Part shown: one piece after another, positions 27,557 to 38,118 of the stretch
How positions within the stretch are numbered: the first letter of the stretch is position 1
Layout of the letters: the number at the start of each line of letters is the position of its first letter
Source: Capniomyces stellatus
Lineage: Eukaryota > Kickxellomycota > Harpellomycetes > Harpellales > Legeriomycetaceae
DNA length: 64,000 nt
Reading direction: 5' to 3'
Assembly (NCBI GenBank): GCA_001661515.1
Contig: LUVW01000008.1
Span: 129,232-193,231 of the forward strand
Translations under genes and position numbers: made by a program
Notes under the pieces: model-generated
Database searches by the model: none
Seen by the model: only the letters and a program-made list of their open reading frames with translations
Told to the model about the DNA's origin: nothing

Positions 27557-29125
27557 ATGGGATTGATTAGTGGGTTGATCGAGCAGTACGGCAACTTCTA
27601 TGCAAGTTCTCCAGCTACATGTATAGCTACGACCATCGCCACATTGGTAGCAACCCTGTTTATATGGGCGCAGGTAGAGCAGAAGGTTAATGTGGATCCA
27701 TCACAGCCACCAATGGTGCACTACTGGATTCCCTTTATTGGGTCGATGGTAACATTTGGAATGCAGCCAATGACCTTTATGCGCAAGTACCGAGCTATAT
27801 ACGGAGACTACTTTACCTTTTTGATGTTTGGTCGTAAAATGACGGTATGTTTAGGGGTTGATGGAAACTACTTTGTGTTTAATGCAAAGCACTCGAGCGT
27901 AAACGCAGAGGATGCTTACAACCATTTGACAAAGCCCGTGTTTGGAGAGCAGGTTATCTACGATGTGCCTAACAACATTTTGATGGAGCAAAAGAAGATT
28001 GCAAAGGCGGGTTTGACGGTTGATGCTTTCAAAAAGTATGTTCCAATGATTATTGAGGAGGTGAACTTGTATACAGATGAGTTTATGAACAAGGAAAGCG
28101 ACACAATTGATCTATTCAAGGCGATTTCAGAGGTAATTATTATGACAGCATCGCGCACGTTGTTGGGAGAGGAGGTTCGGTCAAAGCTGCACTTTGGGGT
28201 GGCGGATTTGTTCCATACCTTGGACTCTTCCTTTACACCAATCCACTTTTTGTTTGAATGGTTGCCATTACCATCGTACTACAACTGCAAGACTGCGCAT
28301 GACGAGCTGAGCAACCTGTTTGGAACAATTATTGCCAGTCGCCGCGCCAACCCAGACGTGAAACACGACGATATGCTCAACGTGCTTATGACGTCCAAGT
28401 ACAAGAGCGGGGAAGATATGTCGGACTTGCAGGTGGCAAACATGCTGATTGCGTTTTTGATGGCTGGACAACACACTTCATCGGCAACAACCACATGGGG
28501 GCTACTCTTGCTGGCCAACGACCACAAGCTGATTGACGAGGCGTACAAGCAAATGACCGAAACAATGGGAGCAGATTTGCCAGACGTGACGTACGACGAC
28601 TTGAAGAAAATGCCAATGCTTGAGCACATTATTAACGAAACTCTCCGAATCCGCTCACCAATCATCCAAATCATGCGTAAAGTCACCAAGCCTGTGCTAA
28701 TCCCTAAAACCCAATACGTTGTTCCAGCCGGAAACTTCCTTGTTGCCTCTCCATCAGTCTCCTCAACCGACCCTGACTTCTTCCCTAACCCAGAGGGCTT
28801 TGTTCCTTCACGATGGGAAGACTCGGCTAATGCTGACAAAGAGGCTGCTGATGCTGCAGGCGACGAATCCATGGTCGATTATGGTTTTGGCTCCATGAAC
28901 TCAAAGTCTTCGCGCTCGCCTTACTTGCCGTTTGGCGCCGGCAGACACAGATGCATTGGTGAACAGTTTGCCTTTGTTCAGATCCGCACCATTCTTTACA
29001 CCCTGCTCAAGAAGTTTGACTTTGAGTTGGATTCAACACGCGGCTTGCCCGAGCCAGACTACAATTCAATGGTCATCTTGCCTACTGCCCCATGTCTTAT
29101 CAAGTATACTCGCAGGTCCAAGTAA
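27557..29125 (+). CDS. ERG11: Lanosterol/eburicol 14-alpha-demethylase CYP51
   Basis: A single intronless frame of 522 residues. CYP51 is the endoplasmic-reticulum P450 that removes the 14-alpha-methyl group in ergosterol synthesis and is the azole antifungal target. An N-terminal hydrophobic anchor (about residues 18-40) is followed by the P450 fold. Diagnostic motifs: the B-C loop VIYDVPN (Tyr135) and MEQKKIAKAGLT, the I-helix AGQHTSS (303-309), ExxR at Glu361/Arg364 (ETLR) and the haem loop FGAGRHRCIGEQFA with the ligand Cys466. Tyr135 and Lys146 align with Candida Tyr132 and Lys143, whose substitution gives azole resistance, and here both are the susceptible-type residue. The lack of introns contrasts with most neighbours. 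Upstream lies 2 kb of gene-free sequence, downstream the convergent Tcd gene. Confidence 0.97.
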   Translation: MGLISGLIEQYGNFYASSPATCIATTIATLVATLFIWAQVEQKVNVDPSQPPMVHYWIPFIGSMVTFGMQPMTFMRKYRAIYGDYFTFLMFGRKMTVCLGVDGNYFVFNAKHSSVNAEDAYNHLTKPVFGEQVIYDVPNNILMEQKKIAKAGLTVDAFKKYVPMIIEEVNLYTDEFMNKESDTIDLFKAISEVIIMTASRTLLGEEVRSKLHFGVADLFHTLDSSFTPIHFLFEWLPLPSYYNCKTAHDELSNLFGTIIASRRANPDVKHDDMLNVLMTSKYKSGEDMSDLQVANMLIAFLMAGQHTSSATTTWGLLLLANDHKLIDEAYKQMTETMGADLPDVTYDDLKKMPMLEHIINETLRIRSPIIQIMRKVTKPVLIPKTQYVVPAGNFLVASPSVSSTDPDFFPNPEGFVPSRWEDSANADKEAADAAGDESMVDYGFGSMNSKSSRSPYLPFGAGRHRCIGEQFAFVQIRTILYTLLKKFDFELDSTRGLPEPDYNSMVILPTAPCLIKYTRRSK

Positions 29126-29560
29126 AATAAAATAAAAACTAACAAAAGAAAAACATTCTGGTTGTTGTCAGAATCCAGACAACACCAACATTCGTGTCCA
29201 CTTATACTTTTTATTTTTACCATACTCGGTTTAATCTGATTACCAATCTGAACAAACTGTTATTCTATGGTTTCTGTTTCAGAGTATCTTTACTGTTTTT
29301 CATTTACATTCGAGTTTTCTACTCCTTTTCTTTTCTTCTCTTTCCTTTTATTTAAATATAAAACTAAAAAAAAACAAATATTGTTATTATCCGTATAAAG
29401 TTTGATAAGTAGTGAACCAAGCGAATCAAAACAAAATCCAAAGCTTTTTCCTACTTTTTTTTTATAGCCAATTTACTTTGAAACCGTGTAAAAAGTATAT
29501 CATATTCTCTTGAATAAACAATCAAGTGTGGATGGCGGATGGCGGATAGCGAATGCGGGT
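29126..29560. other. Convergent CYP51/Tcd intergenic region
   Basis: 435 bases that should hold both 3' UTRs. A short imperfect repeat of GGATGGCGGAT type lies near 29530-29555. Nothing else was seen. Confidence 0.6.
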
Positions 29561-31767
29561 TTATCTTGATTTGCTTAGTACGGTCTCTTCCGCAAATCTG
29601 CTTTTAATAAAGTCCACGATTTCAGCAGAGTAATGTTGTTCTGGGGGCGAAGGCAGCTTTGAATGTTTGTCAGCCTCAGCCTTTGTCATACAAACGCAGT
29701 TCTGCAGACTCAACGGCTTTTCCAAATCCCATCTAGTCAGCGCGAGCTTATCAATTGCTCCAGAAATCGCGCTTTTTCCACGCCATATTTCCTCCAAAAT
29801 GTAGCAGCAGTCCTCAACAGACAAACACGTCGCCTTGATTGTTCCTGTTATTTTGCCCTCTCGGTGCAGCAAGTCCCGGCTCAGTCGAACGTATAGCGCG
29901 TGTCTACACTTGATTGCCAGCGGCTCTGTTGCGAACCCTCCAAGCTCAGTTAGCACCCTTGTGGCCATACTCATTCCAAAAATAGCTGGCATTGTACCTA
30001 ATCAAAACAAAGATAGACAATTAAAATGAGTAAACCAATTCGTTAATAAAATATCTGTAGATGCCAATATCAATACTTAAAAAGGCTGGTGTCTATAAAA
30101 CTACACGAATTCAACCACACCATATCCCTTTAAAAGACTCTTTTTATTTTGTGTGTGTTTTATAACTACACTCATCTATACAATTGTTTGGAAAACTAAC
30201 CCAAGACAGGCACAATACGAACTCTAAAGTCAGGAAGAATCGCAAAATCATCCGCATTCTCCTCTTGACTTTCAGTTAGCGAAAGCAGCTGAAGTTTTCC
30301 AGGCTTTTCAGTTGAATAAACCACCTCGATTCCTTGCTCAACTCCCATCTTTTTTAACTGTCTTCTAACTGCTCTTGAAAGCGAGTCCTCTAATATATAA
30401 GCACACACAGTTTTTTTTAATACTTGTGTTCAAAGCGCCATTTTTTAATTTGTACTTCATTTATTTCATTTCGTTACTTTTCCAGCTAAAAAAATATATT
30501 ATATAAATATATTACCAAAAGTGTTGCCGATGTCTGCTATTTGGACTCTTGAAGGATCAGATTTCATCCCTGCTCCCATAGCGCTTATAACCTATCCACA
30601 TTGTCAAGTTTTGTGTTAGGTACTTTTTCAATCAATTTGTTTAGCCATTGTTTTAGGCGATTGCCCAACCAAACAGCAGCTGGAAACAAAACAAAATAGC
30701 ATATTGTTACCACTATAAAATGCTAATTACCCTTAGTTTCTTATCATAACAGTATTTCAGTAAATCAAGCTTAGTGTTGATGTTGTCAATACAGTCCAGT
30801 ATATAGTCGGGATTGCCTGCATTAAACAAAAATCAAAGCGAAAAGAATGGTAGAGCACAACCAAGTTAGCTTTGCCGCAACCAAAATCAATATAGCTTAT
30901 TCACAAACAGAAAGCAAACGAACAGGTACATGATTGTTGTCATTGAAATCACAGTTGCGGCGGTTACCTGATAAAACATCGTCTGCATTAGCTGCGTTAA
31001 ACAGGTCGACGCGTGCTTCAATTTGAGCGTGCGGAACAATTTCCCACAAGTGCTTTTGGATTGCGACTGCCTTTGATATTCCGACATCGCTGCGGGTGGC
31101 AACGGCATGGCGATTCAACGAGCTCAGAGTGACTTGGTCAAAATCAACAATTCTGATCCTTTGTACACCAGATCTCACCAGCATCAATGCTGCCCAAGAT
31201 CCCACCCCTCCAGCACCAACAACAATAACAAAACTGTTTTTGATGTCCTCTGTGCCCTTTTCACCAAAAAATACTGTGTTGCGGGCCAGCTGCTCGGCAA
31301 ACAGTGCCTTTTCATCTGGTGATATATCTATCTCCGTTTCTTTTGTAACGACCGTGCTTTGTGAACTATCTTTAGTTGGAACATGCAAGTAGTCCATTTC
31401 TAAAACAAAAACCAGAAAACCAAAAACCAATAGTGAATAATTTGTTAAACTCGTCTATTGTTGACTAGGCTTCAGACCCAATCGCTGCCTGTTTACATTT
31501 AAGCCAAAAAGACTAAATATATGAACTCGCAGGCTTACCCAAAGATTTGTCAAAGTTATTGTGACAGTTAACATTGGTGCTAATGTGGCTATGGTCAGGC
31601 ATGTCGAATTCGGACTTTAGTTTGCGCACACGTCTAGTTCGCTGGATTTTCTGTGTCCCCAACACTGTTGCTAGCGTGACCACAGAAGCAGCAGCCGCAA
31701 CAGCAACAAGCTGGATTTTGCTATTCGAAGAGAATATTTGCGATAAATTATCCATAGAACCACTCAT
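29561..31767 (-). CDS. TCD1: tRNA threonylcarbamoyladenosine dehydratase (Tcd family)
   Basis: Six exons on the minus strand, 31767-31539, 31399-30968, 30816-30731, 30591-30516, 30389-30201 and 29997-29561, giving 482 residues. Tcd/TcdA enzymes use ATP to cyclise t6A37 to ct6A in ANN-decoding tRNAs; the yeast Tcd1 and Tcd2 proteins sit at the mitochondrial outer membrane. The N-terminus has one likely membrane helix (about residues 20-40, IQLVAVAAAASVVTLATVLG) followed by basic residues. The E1-like/ThiF domain shows the nucleotide loop VVGAGGVGSWAA (glycine loop from about 138), IRIVDFDQVTLSSLNRHAV, ILDCIDNINTK and the metal-proximal KVISAMGAGMKSDP-like strand (here RVISAMGAGMKSDPSR). VPVLGTMPAIFGMSMA spans the last intron. 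I cannot separate TCD1 from TCD2; the symbol is given for the family. Confidence 0.93.
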
Positions 31768-34435
31768 TTCAAGGTGATGTTGACTTTAAGTTTAACTGAG
31801 GTTTTTTTTTATATTCCTTCTCTTCCTTTTGTATCTTTTTCTTTTGCTACCGCTTTCTTGAATTAAACATGAGCAGAAGAAACGACTCTAGTACTCAAAA
31901 AAGGCTAATCGTTTTGTTAGTAAGCAACCACAAGAATCGAGTTGAACACGGTTTTAATTCAAAGCTTATAATTTCTTGGTATGCTTATCCTAAATTGCGT
32001 TTTACTGCTGTTTAGTATCTCGAGTTGAATATAGCAGCGAGATTTAGATACAGGTTTACAATTTAAAAATCAGGTTTGCGCAAGGCCAAAGCCACAATAC
32101 AACATTACCGATTTTTTTTTTCTTTTTTTCAAAAAAAAAAATCTTTGCATCTAATGCTAAGATCAACGAGGACAAGTCAGAAACACTGACGATTGGAGAT
32201 TGTAACTGAAAAACAAAAATAATGGAAATCGCAAATGATTCGACATTCAGATTTTTTTTTTATTGAAATCAATATTTAGGAATTTTATCCAACAAAACAA
32301 GGCTAGAGGCGTTAAAATTGCTCAGGAAATACTAGGAAAGGAATGTTGGGAACTGAAATAGTTGGTTATTTTGTTACTGAAAAATATAATCAACTGAAAT
32401 TAAAAGACCTGCTTTTGTCAATGTATAAAAGCAAGTAACGTATTTATATGATTAGAAGTAATGTAAATAAAGCTTCAATAGATTTATAAACGCGAAAAGT
32501 ATTGAACTAAGAAACATTAATTAATGGGTTGTTTAATTAAGTGTAAGGCACTCGATCGAGTATCTTACAAAGACATAACAAGTAAGATACAAAAATGAAA
32601 CGAGAGACATATATCATATCGACAAATAAATAAAAGAAAGAGACATATCAGTTATTAGAACACTAGTAATTGATTCAACAATACTATCAAAGTTCCACTA
32701 TGCAGCGCATATTGTCCCATTTGAAAAGAATTTTAATTTCTTTTTGCGATTTCGAAGTCGAAAACTTATACCATCGTTTCTATGGCTGTGCCAGAATCCA
32801 GAAATATTGAAATATATTAAGAGGCTTTATATCAGAAATACAAATGGGAAACAAAAGTAATATATGGAAATTTACAAAGGGAGATATATCATCAGGATTG
32901 AATTTTTTTAAAAGAAACAATCCCTCAAAACACGATTTTCTTTGCTCTTGCAATTTGGGAAATTAATAAATCAGTAGCGGAAAAAGACTTGTCGAATATA
33001 AACTTGGGCGAAAATTTCAATAAAAAAAAAAACTTGGGCGAAAGAGTGGCTCTATTCAATCGTTGGAAAGTAAAACTAAAAAAAACTGACAATTCAAGAA
33101 CCAAGAACAGTCAATGAAAAACAGAAATTTGTTTACAAAAATAATATATGTATATAGGTCAAAATCAAATGTCAGTTGGTTTGCTTTTGAGCCAGGAGAA
33201 GAACCTAGCAAGATAAAATAACATTTCGACCAACAGACCCCCCAAATCCAAAGGAGGATTAACTCTAAAGCAGACACTATTCTACTACAGTAACACTCAT
33301 GACTTTTCACATTTACTAACGTTCATATTAATAAGTTTCAATAATAAAAAATAATCTTTGGTAAACCCGTTTTCTTATTGATAAATAATAAATAAAAAGG
33401 GTGATTTAAAAGGCTCTTTATAGTTTTGAGCTTTTTTTGACCTTATTAAACTAGTAACTCTTGCCTTTTGTGTTTGCATCCAATTAAAGACAACGCTGAG
33501 CTTATTAATTTTGAAAGAACTAGTTGAATGATGGCAGTTAATGATCTAAAAAAAAAACGAAAAAAAATAGTAATAGAAATGGAAATAAAAATGGAAATGG
33601 AAACACTCGCAACACAAATTGAACCTGGCAATAATTATAATTAGGAAGGAAAAAAAAATTAAATAAAGCGAGAAAAAAAAAATAATCAGAAACAATGTTG
33701 CCATTGGCCATGCTTTGTATTGCGTTTAAAATTGTAAAGGGTGTGGATAAGTGGACTTTTTTTTTTTCAATTCAGAAAGCGGTGAAAATGTTAAAAGCAA
33801 TTGATTTATCAGACAAAAAAAAAAGGTTCTAATTGACAGTTTTATAAACATACAACCTATTATATATAAATATATTTTAATATAGTTGTAGCGGATTCAT
33901 ATTCTCTTAATCTGATTAGATATATTTATTTGTTTATAATATAGATTGTAAATAGTCGATTAGAGATCATACTTGTATTTGCTTAAGGTATAAATCTAAA
34001 AGGATTTCAAAGAAGCAAACCACATCATCCCAGTCAGTATTCGGTGAAAGAAAAAGAAGAAAATTGAAGGTAAATAAGGTGAATTAAGGATTGGCAAAAC
34101 TCATGATTTATAATTTTATTTGGTTTTTGTTGCTATTGCTTTTATTTATAATGACAATCCGTACAGTGTATGCTGTGATTTATTTGCTACTCATCAAAAA
34201 AACATGTTTATATTTAAAAGAAAATGAAAATGAAGGAAAAGAAGAAAATGAATGTGAAAAAGAAAATGAAAGAAAAAAAGAAAGAGAAAGAGATTAAGGT
34301 CTAAATGGACCAAAAATAATTCGAGATTGGGTTTGCTTTGGAATGATTCGAATAGAAAAGCCATTTTGGTAAAGATTGAGACTAAATGATACTGAAAAAT
34401 GCTTGAAACTAAAAACATAGATCAGCAAAGGCAAA
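31768..34435. other. 2.7 kb gene-free region between divergent Tcd and eIF3f
   Basis: AT-rich sequence between two divergent start codons, so both promoters lie at its ends. Only short frames are seen; the one at 34091-34297 (a hydrophobic stretch plus a Glu/Lys/Asn tail made from a GAAAAT-like repeat) is not convincing. No RNA gene was recognised. Confidence 0.55.
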
Positions 34436-35380
34436 ATGTCGTTAAACCTAAACCTAACAAACTTTACAGAATCAGCTGTCACAGCAGCAAAGAAAGCCAA
34501 AGAAGTTGGAAATGCACAGCAGGTATATCTGTACCCAAGCGTATCATTTGCTATAATTGACCACTACCTGCGTCGAAATGACAAGCAAGATCGAGTGATT
34601 GGAACTTTGTTGGGAGTCCGCCATGAAGGAGGAAGAGTGGTTGAGGTCCGCTCGTGTTTCCCAGTTCCACATTTTGAAACTGAGAGCCATGTGGAGGTTG
34701 ATATGGAATACCACCGTATTTTCTACAATACCCTGAAAAAAGTCAATCCAAACGAAGAAATTGTCGGATGGTATGCAACAGGCAGCACTCCAGGAAAACA
34801 CGCAGCATTGATCCAGGAGTTTTATGCGCTAGAGGCACTTCCACATGACTCGGTGCACATGGTCATGGACACAAGCTTAGAAAGCAACAGCCTGAACATC
34901 CAAATGTTCTCGGGACTTAACTATGGAGCTTTGGGCCAGCCAGATGGCGTTGCCTTTGCACCACTGCCATTTGAGATGAAATACCCAGACGCTGAACGTA
35001 AGGTTCTTGAGCTTGTTTCATTGGCCAAAAACAACACCGATGTCAAATCCAACAGCGACAGCGGAAGCTCCAGTGGAAACGGAACCATTGTTCCTTTAAT
35101 CACCGACATGGAACAGCTGGAGTTGGCTATTCAAGAGCTTTTGCAGATGGTTGGTCGGGTTTCTGGCTACGTCAAAAAGGTTATTGCCGGCTCTGCTCAA
35201 CCAGATGCCGTTGTTGGAAAGTATTTGATGGATATGCTTGCCTGTGTTCCTAAAATCGATTCTGACCAGTTTGAATCTCTGTTCCAAGGCCATCTCCAAA
35301 ACTTGCTAATGGTTGTATACTTGAGCAACTTGACCCGTGCACAGATAAACATTGCCAGCCGTCTCCAACACGTAGTTTAA
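34436..35380 (+). CDS. Translation initiation factor eIF3 subunit f
   Basis: A single-exon frame of 314 residues. eIF3f is the MPN-domain subunit paired with eIF3h in the eIF3 octamer, which binds the 40S subunit and organises the pre-initiation complex. The MPN domain spans about residues 28-155: VYLYPSVSFAIIDHYLRRN, VIGTLLGVR, VEVRSCFPVPH, EEIVGWYATG and DTSLESNSLNIQMF. The JAMM zinc motif of active deubiquitinases (E plus H-x-H-x10-D) is not intact, as expected for eIF3f rather than Rpn11 or CSN5. The C-terminal helical part (LELAIQELLQMVGRVSGYVKK, then LSNLTRAQINIASRL) matches eIF3f as well. Like CYP51 it has no intron and looks less AT-rich in its third codon positions than its neighbours, which would suit high expression. 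Confidence 0.95.
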   Translation: MSLNLNLTNFTESAVTAAKKAKEVGNAQQVYLYPSVSFAIIDHYLRRNDKQDRVIGTLLGVRHEGGRVVEVRSCFPVPHFETESHVEVDMEYHRIFYNTLKKVNPNEEIVGWYATGSTPGKHAALIQEFYALEALPHDSVHMVMDTSLESNSLNIQMFSGLNYGALGQPDGVAFAPLPFEMKYPDAERKVLELVSLAKNNTDVKSNSDSGSSSGNGTIVPLITDMEQLELAIQELLQMVGRVSGYVKKVIAGSAQPDAVVGKYLMDMLACVPKIDSDQFESLFQGHLQNLLMVVYLSNLTRAQINIASRLQHVV

Positions 35381-35719
35381 AGCTTCTTTTTTTTAAAATC
35401 TCTCTTTTATCATCTATACACTTGATATAACAAACTCTACCTTATTTTTCTCATTTTTTTTTTATGAAAATAAAAATTATTAAATTTAACTCCAAGGCAA
35501 AACGTCGCCAAACTGGTATTGTTGTTGTTTTTCTTTGTTTATTATTAAGAATAACCCGGTGGGCTCTCAAATGGCTGTTCGTTAAATAAGTTAAATACCA
35601 CTATCTGCATACTAAAGCAAAACCAGCGGATGGGCTAAAAGCGTAAACTGAGTAAAAAAAAAAAAACTTTAGCTTGGAAAACTTTAGGCTAGAGCTAAAA
35701 CATGACATGCCAAACTAGA
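35381..35719. other. Convergent eIF3f/bestrophin 3' region
   Basis: 339 bases between two convergent stop codons, AT-rich, presumed 3' UTRs. Nothing else seen. Confidence 0.6.
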
Positions 35720-37050
35720 CTACTTTTCTAGTCGGCTTAAAATAAACATCAACTCGTCGTACAAGTTATCACAGAAATTTTCTGTGTGTAAATCGTTCTG
35801 GTCACTTCCAAACGGATCCTCGATTTCCTCGCCAATAGCCATTGTTCCAAGCAGCATGAAAGTGACAACCAGCTGCACGCAAGTCGAAACAACTGGGTTG
35901 TTGGCCACCATAGTCCACGGCAAAACCAGCAAATATAGCCATAGCGACTGATACAAGTGGGAGCTGTACGCAAGCGGCATTGGTGTGGTTTGTATTCTCA
36001 GACAGGATTTGAAGGCTCCGTAGAGGTTTCCGATGTTGGTTTGGATCATGTTTCCCAACTGTGGTTTAAGATCATTAGCACCTATATTGTCAATGTATTC
36101 GGTCAACTGGTGGATTATACGCAGTGGGATGTTGAGATCTTCAATGTTAAATGCTCTCTTTGGCTGCGTGTTTAGCTGGCTGCGCTCAGAAATTATCGAA
36201 ATTTCATCGGTGCTTGAATAGTGCGAAGTGCTCAGGTTGGCGCTTGATCCGTCATTAGCGCCAGCGTTTGTTTTGGCGTGGATTGTGTTTTTGATTGATT
36301 GGGACAGCAAAAAGTACATCTTGGGGCCAATATACTCCGATTTTCCATTCAAATAGTAGTTAATCGCGTACGTAGCAGCAACCACGTCTTTTAGAGCCTG
36401 TATCTTCTCCTGCTCATCTTTGACTGAGTTTGTTTTAATGCAGATTCTGATATTGCGAAGCAAGTTTGACCCTATTTCTTCAATTGTGCCCCAAACTTTT
36501 CTTCCCTCCCAAAATCTATCATAGGCGGTGTTCGTTCTGAATACCAGGAGCATACCCATAACAATAGAAATGTATGATACTGTCGGTTGCCATATCGATG
36601 AAGTCATACATAATAGCAAACAAAGCATAAAGTGTGTAGAGAAAAACAAGTAAAGCGAATAAAAAGAAAAGAAAAAGTGAGTGTGTGAGGGGTTGGGTTA
36701 GTTTTTTAACATATACAGTATGGTCTATTTTACTTTTTTGAAGGCCGGCACAATCAATTATTTTGCCATTTTAAACACTGTTATAGTACAAACAAAGCAA
36801 GCAAGCAAGTAAGTAAATGTTGGCAGGAAAAGTGGTAGAGCCGGGAGGACTTACGTATAGAACCGGGTACATACATATTTTGGTCATTAGTAGTAATGTA
36901 ATGGACAAACAGAGAGTAGAAAAGATTGAAAATCAAAAACGGCAGGATTTTCATAAGGATTGAACTGAGTCTTAGCGATGCCTGCTGCTTGAAGAAGCTT
37001 GCATTAAGCTGCATTTTCTGCTTTATGTAGTCTCTGTTGTAAGGCCGCAT
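35720..37050 (-). CDS. Bestrophin/UPF0187 family chloride channel
   Basis: Two exons on the minus strand, 37050-36855 and 36579-35720, giving 351 residues. The family (bacterial YneE, fungal and plant homologues) forms bestrophin-like anion channels. Exon 1 has a membrane helix (LPFLIFNLFYSLFVHYI). Exon 2 opens with the second helix and the family signature LLVFRTNTAYDRFWEGRKVWG. A second pair of hydrophobic segments (LWLYLLVLPWTMVA and LVVTFMLLGTMAIGEEIEDPFG) ends in the highly conserved EEIEDPFGSDQNDL, the family's acidic C-terminal motif. A Ser/Asn-rich segment of about 40 residues interrupts the cytosolic region in the middle. The intron model skips the hydrophobic frame at 36580-36649, because only the acceptor after CCGACAG keeps phase. 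Mitochondrial or endomembrane location cannot be told. Confidence 0.88.
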
Positions 37051-38118
37051 TTTTAAAAAAGAAACAGCTGGTCAAATAAGGTATTATTTGCAAGTAGTAT
37101 GTTTGTGTTTATTTGTGCGCGTCTGTATGTTCGTATGTGTATAGTCGTTGAATTGTTTAATAGAATGGGATTCTTTTATAAATATCGATAATAATAATAA
37201 TAATAATAATAGCTGTTTTGTATTGTTTTGTGTTGTTTTATTTCTTTGGTGTTATAATAGAACCAAATATATAGAACACTGTGTTGTAGTAGGAATCGTT
37301 ATAAAGTTAGTTGAAATCGTCTGGATAATAAAAACAAGCCAAGCTGACAGCTTTAATATAAAAAAATTTAACGCTTAAAGTCAAGTTTGGTTAAGAGCCT
37401 GAAGTACATTTACACTGGCTTTGTAAAACCTCGTTTTTCGTTAGACAAAGCATCTTGGCTTTCAAAATTTCTTTTCCCCCTCATATGAAACAGGAACAAT
37501 CATTCTTGAATACCAAGAATTTGTGGTTGAATTTAGACCAGCTTTTTTAAAATTGCAATTGTTTTTTTGGCGAATTTGTTTGTTTGGTGAATTTGTTTAG
37601 CCATTCTTTTCTTTCTTTTCGATTAATTTCTTTTTTTTTCACTAATTAAATTAGCTTGAATCAACTATGGCAAAAAAATTGTTTTCGCACCAAACCAAAC
37701 AAATCAAGTTAATTAAATCGACAAATGGGCGATTGAATAACAAGACTACTGTTTACACTTTTAATTTGATCTCTTCAAAAACTCGGCATTTATTCGTATT
37801 CTGTTTGATTATGCAGAAACACAACCCATTTATCTTTTCCACTTGCTTTTGATCTATACTAAAGTCTGCTGGAGAAACAATCAGCAGATATATTCAATCA
37901 CTCACAAAAAACCACGCCAAAATCAAACATATACCGTTTAGCAACTGAATAATTGAATGTTTGTAACAAGTCGGACACCAATAGTAAAGTCAATGTGAGC
38001 AAGCTATTAAATATTAATAGTATAAAGAAAAAAAGAAAGAAAGAAAGAACGAGCTGGTCAATATAAAAATTGGTTAATCAACAATAAATATGGAATTGAA
38101 AAAAAATATATAGATAAA
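37051..38118. other. Intergenic region, bestrophin promoter
   Basis: AT-rich, with an AAT trinucleotide microsatellite at about 37187-37210 just upstream of the bestrophin gene. The 61-codon frame at 37667-37852 has no supporting signal. The right end is the 3' UTR of the Ctf4-like gene. Confidence 0.55.

Noticed and set aside
34091..34297. Hydrophobic segment plus Glu/Lys/Asn tail upstream of eIF3f
   Set aside because: The tail arises from a simple GAAAAT/GAAAGA repeat and the hydrophobic part from T-rich sequence; likely chance in the eIF3f promoter.
36580..36649. Extending the second bestrophin exon upstream to the Met at 36649
   Set aside because: The extension MFFSTHFMLCLLLCM is hydrophobic but lies in the intron; the CAG acceptor at 36580 gives in-phase joining to exon 1 and the expected family sequence.
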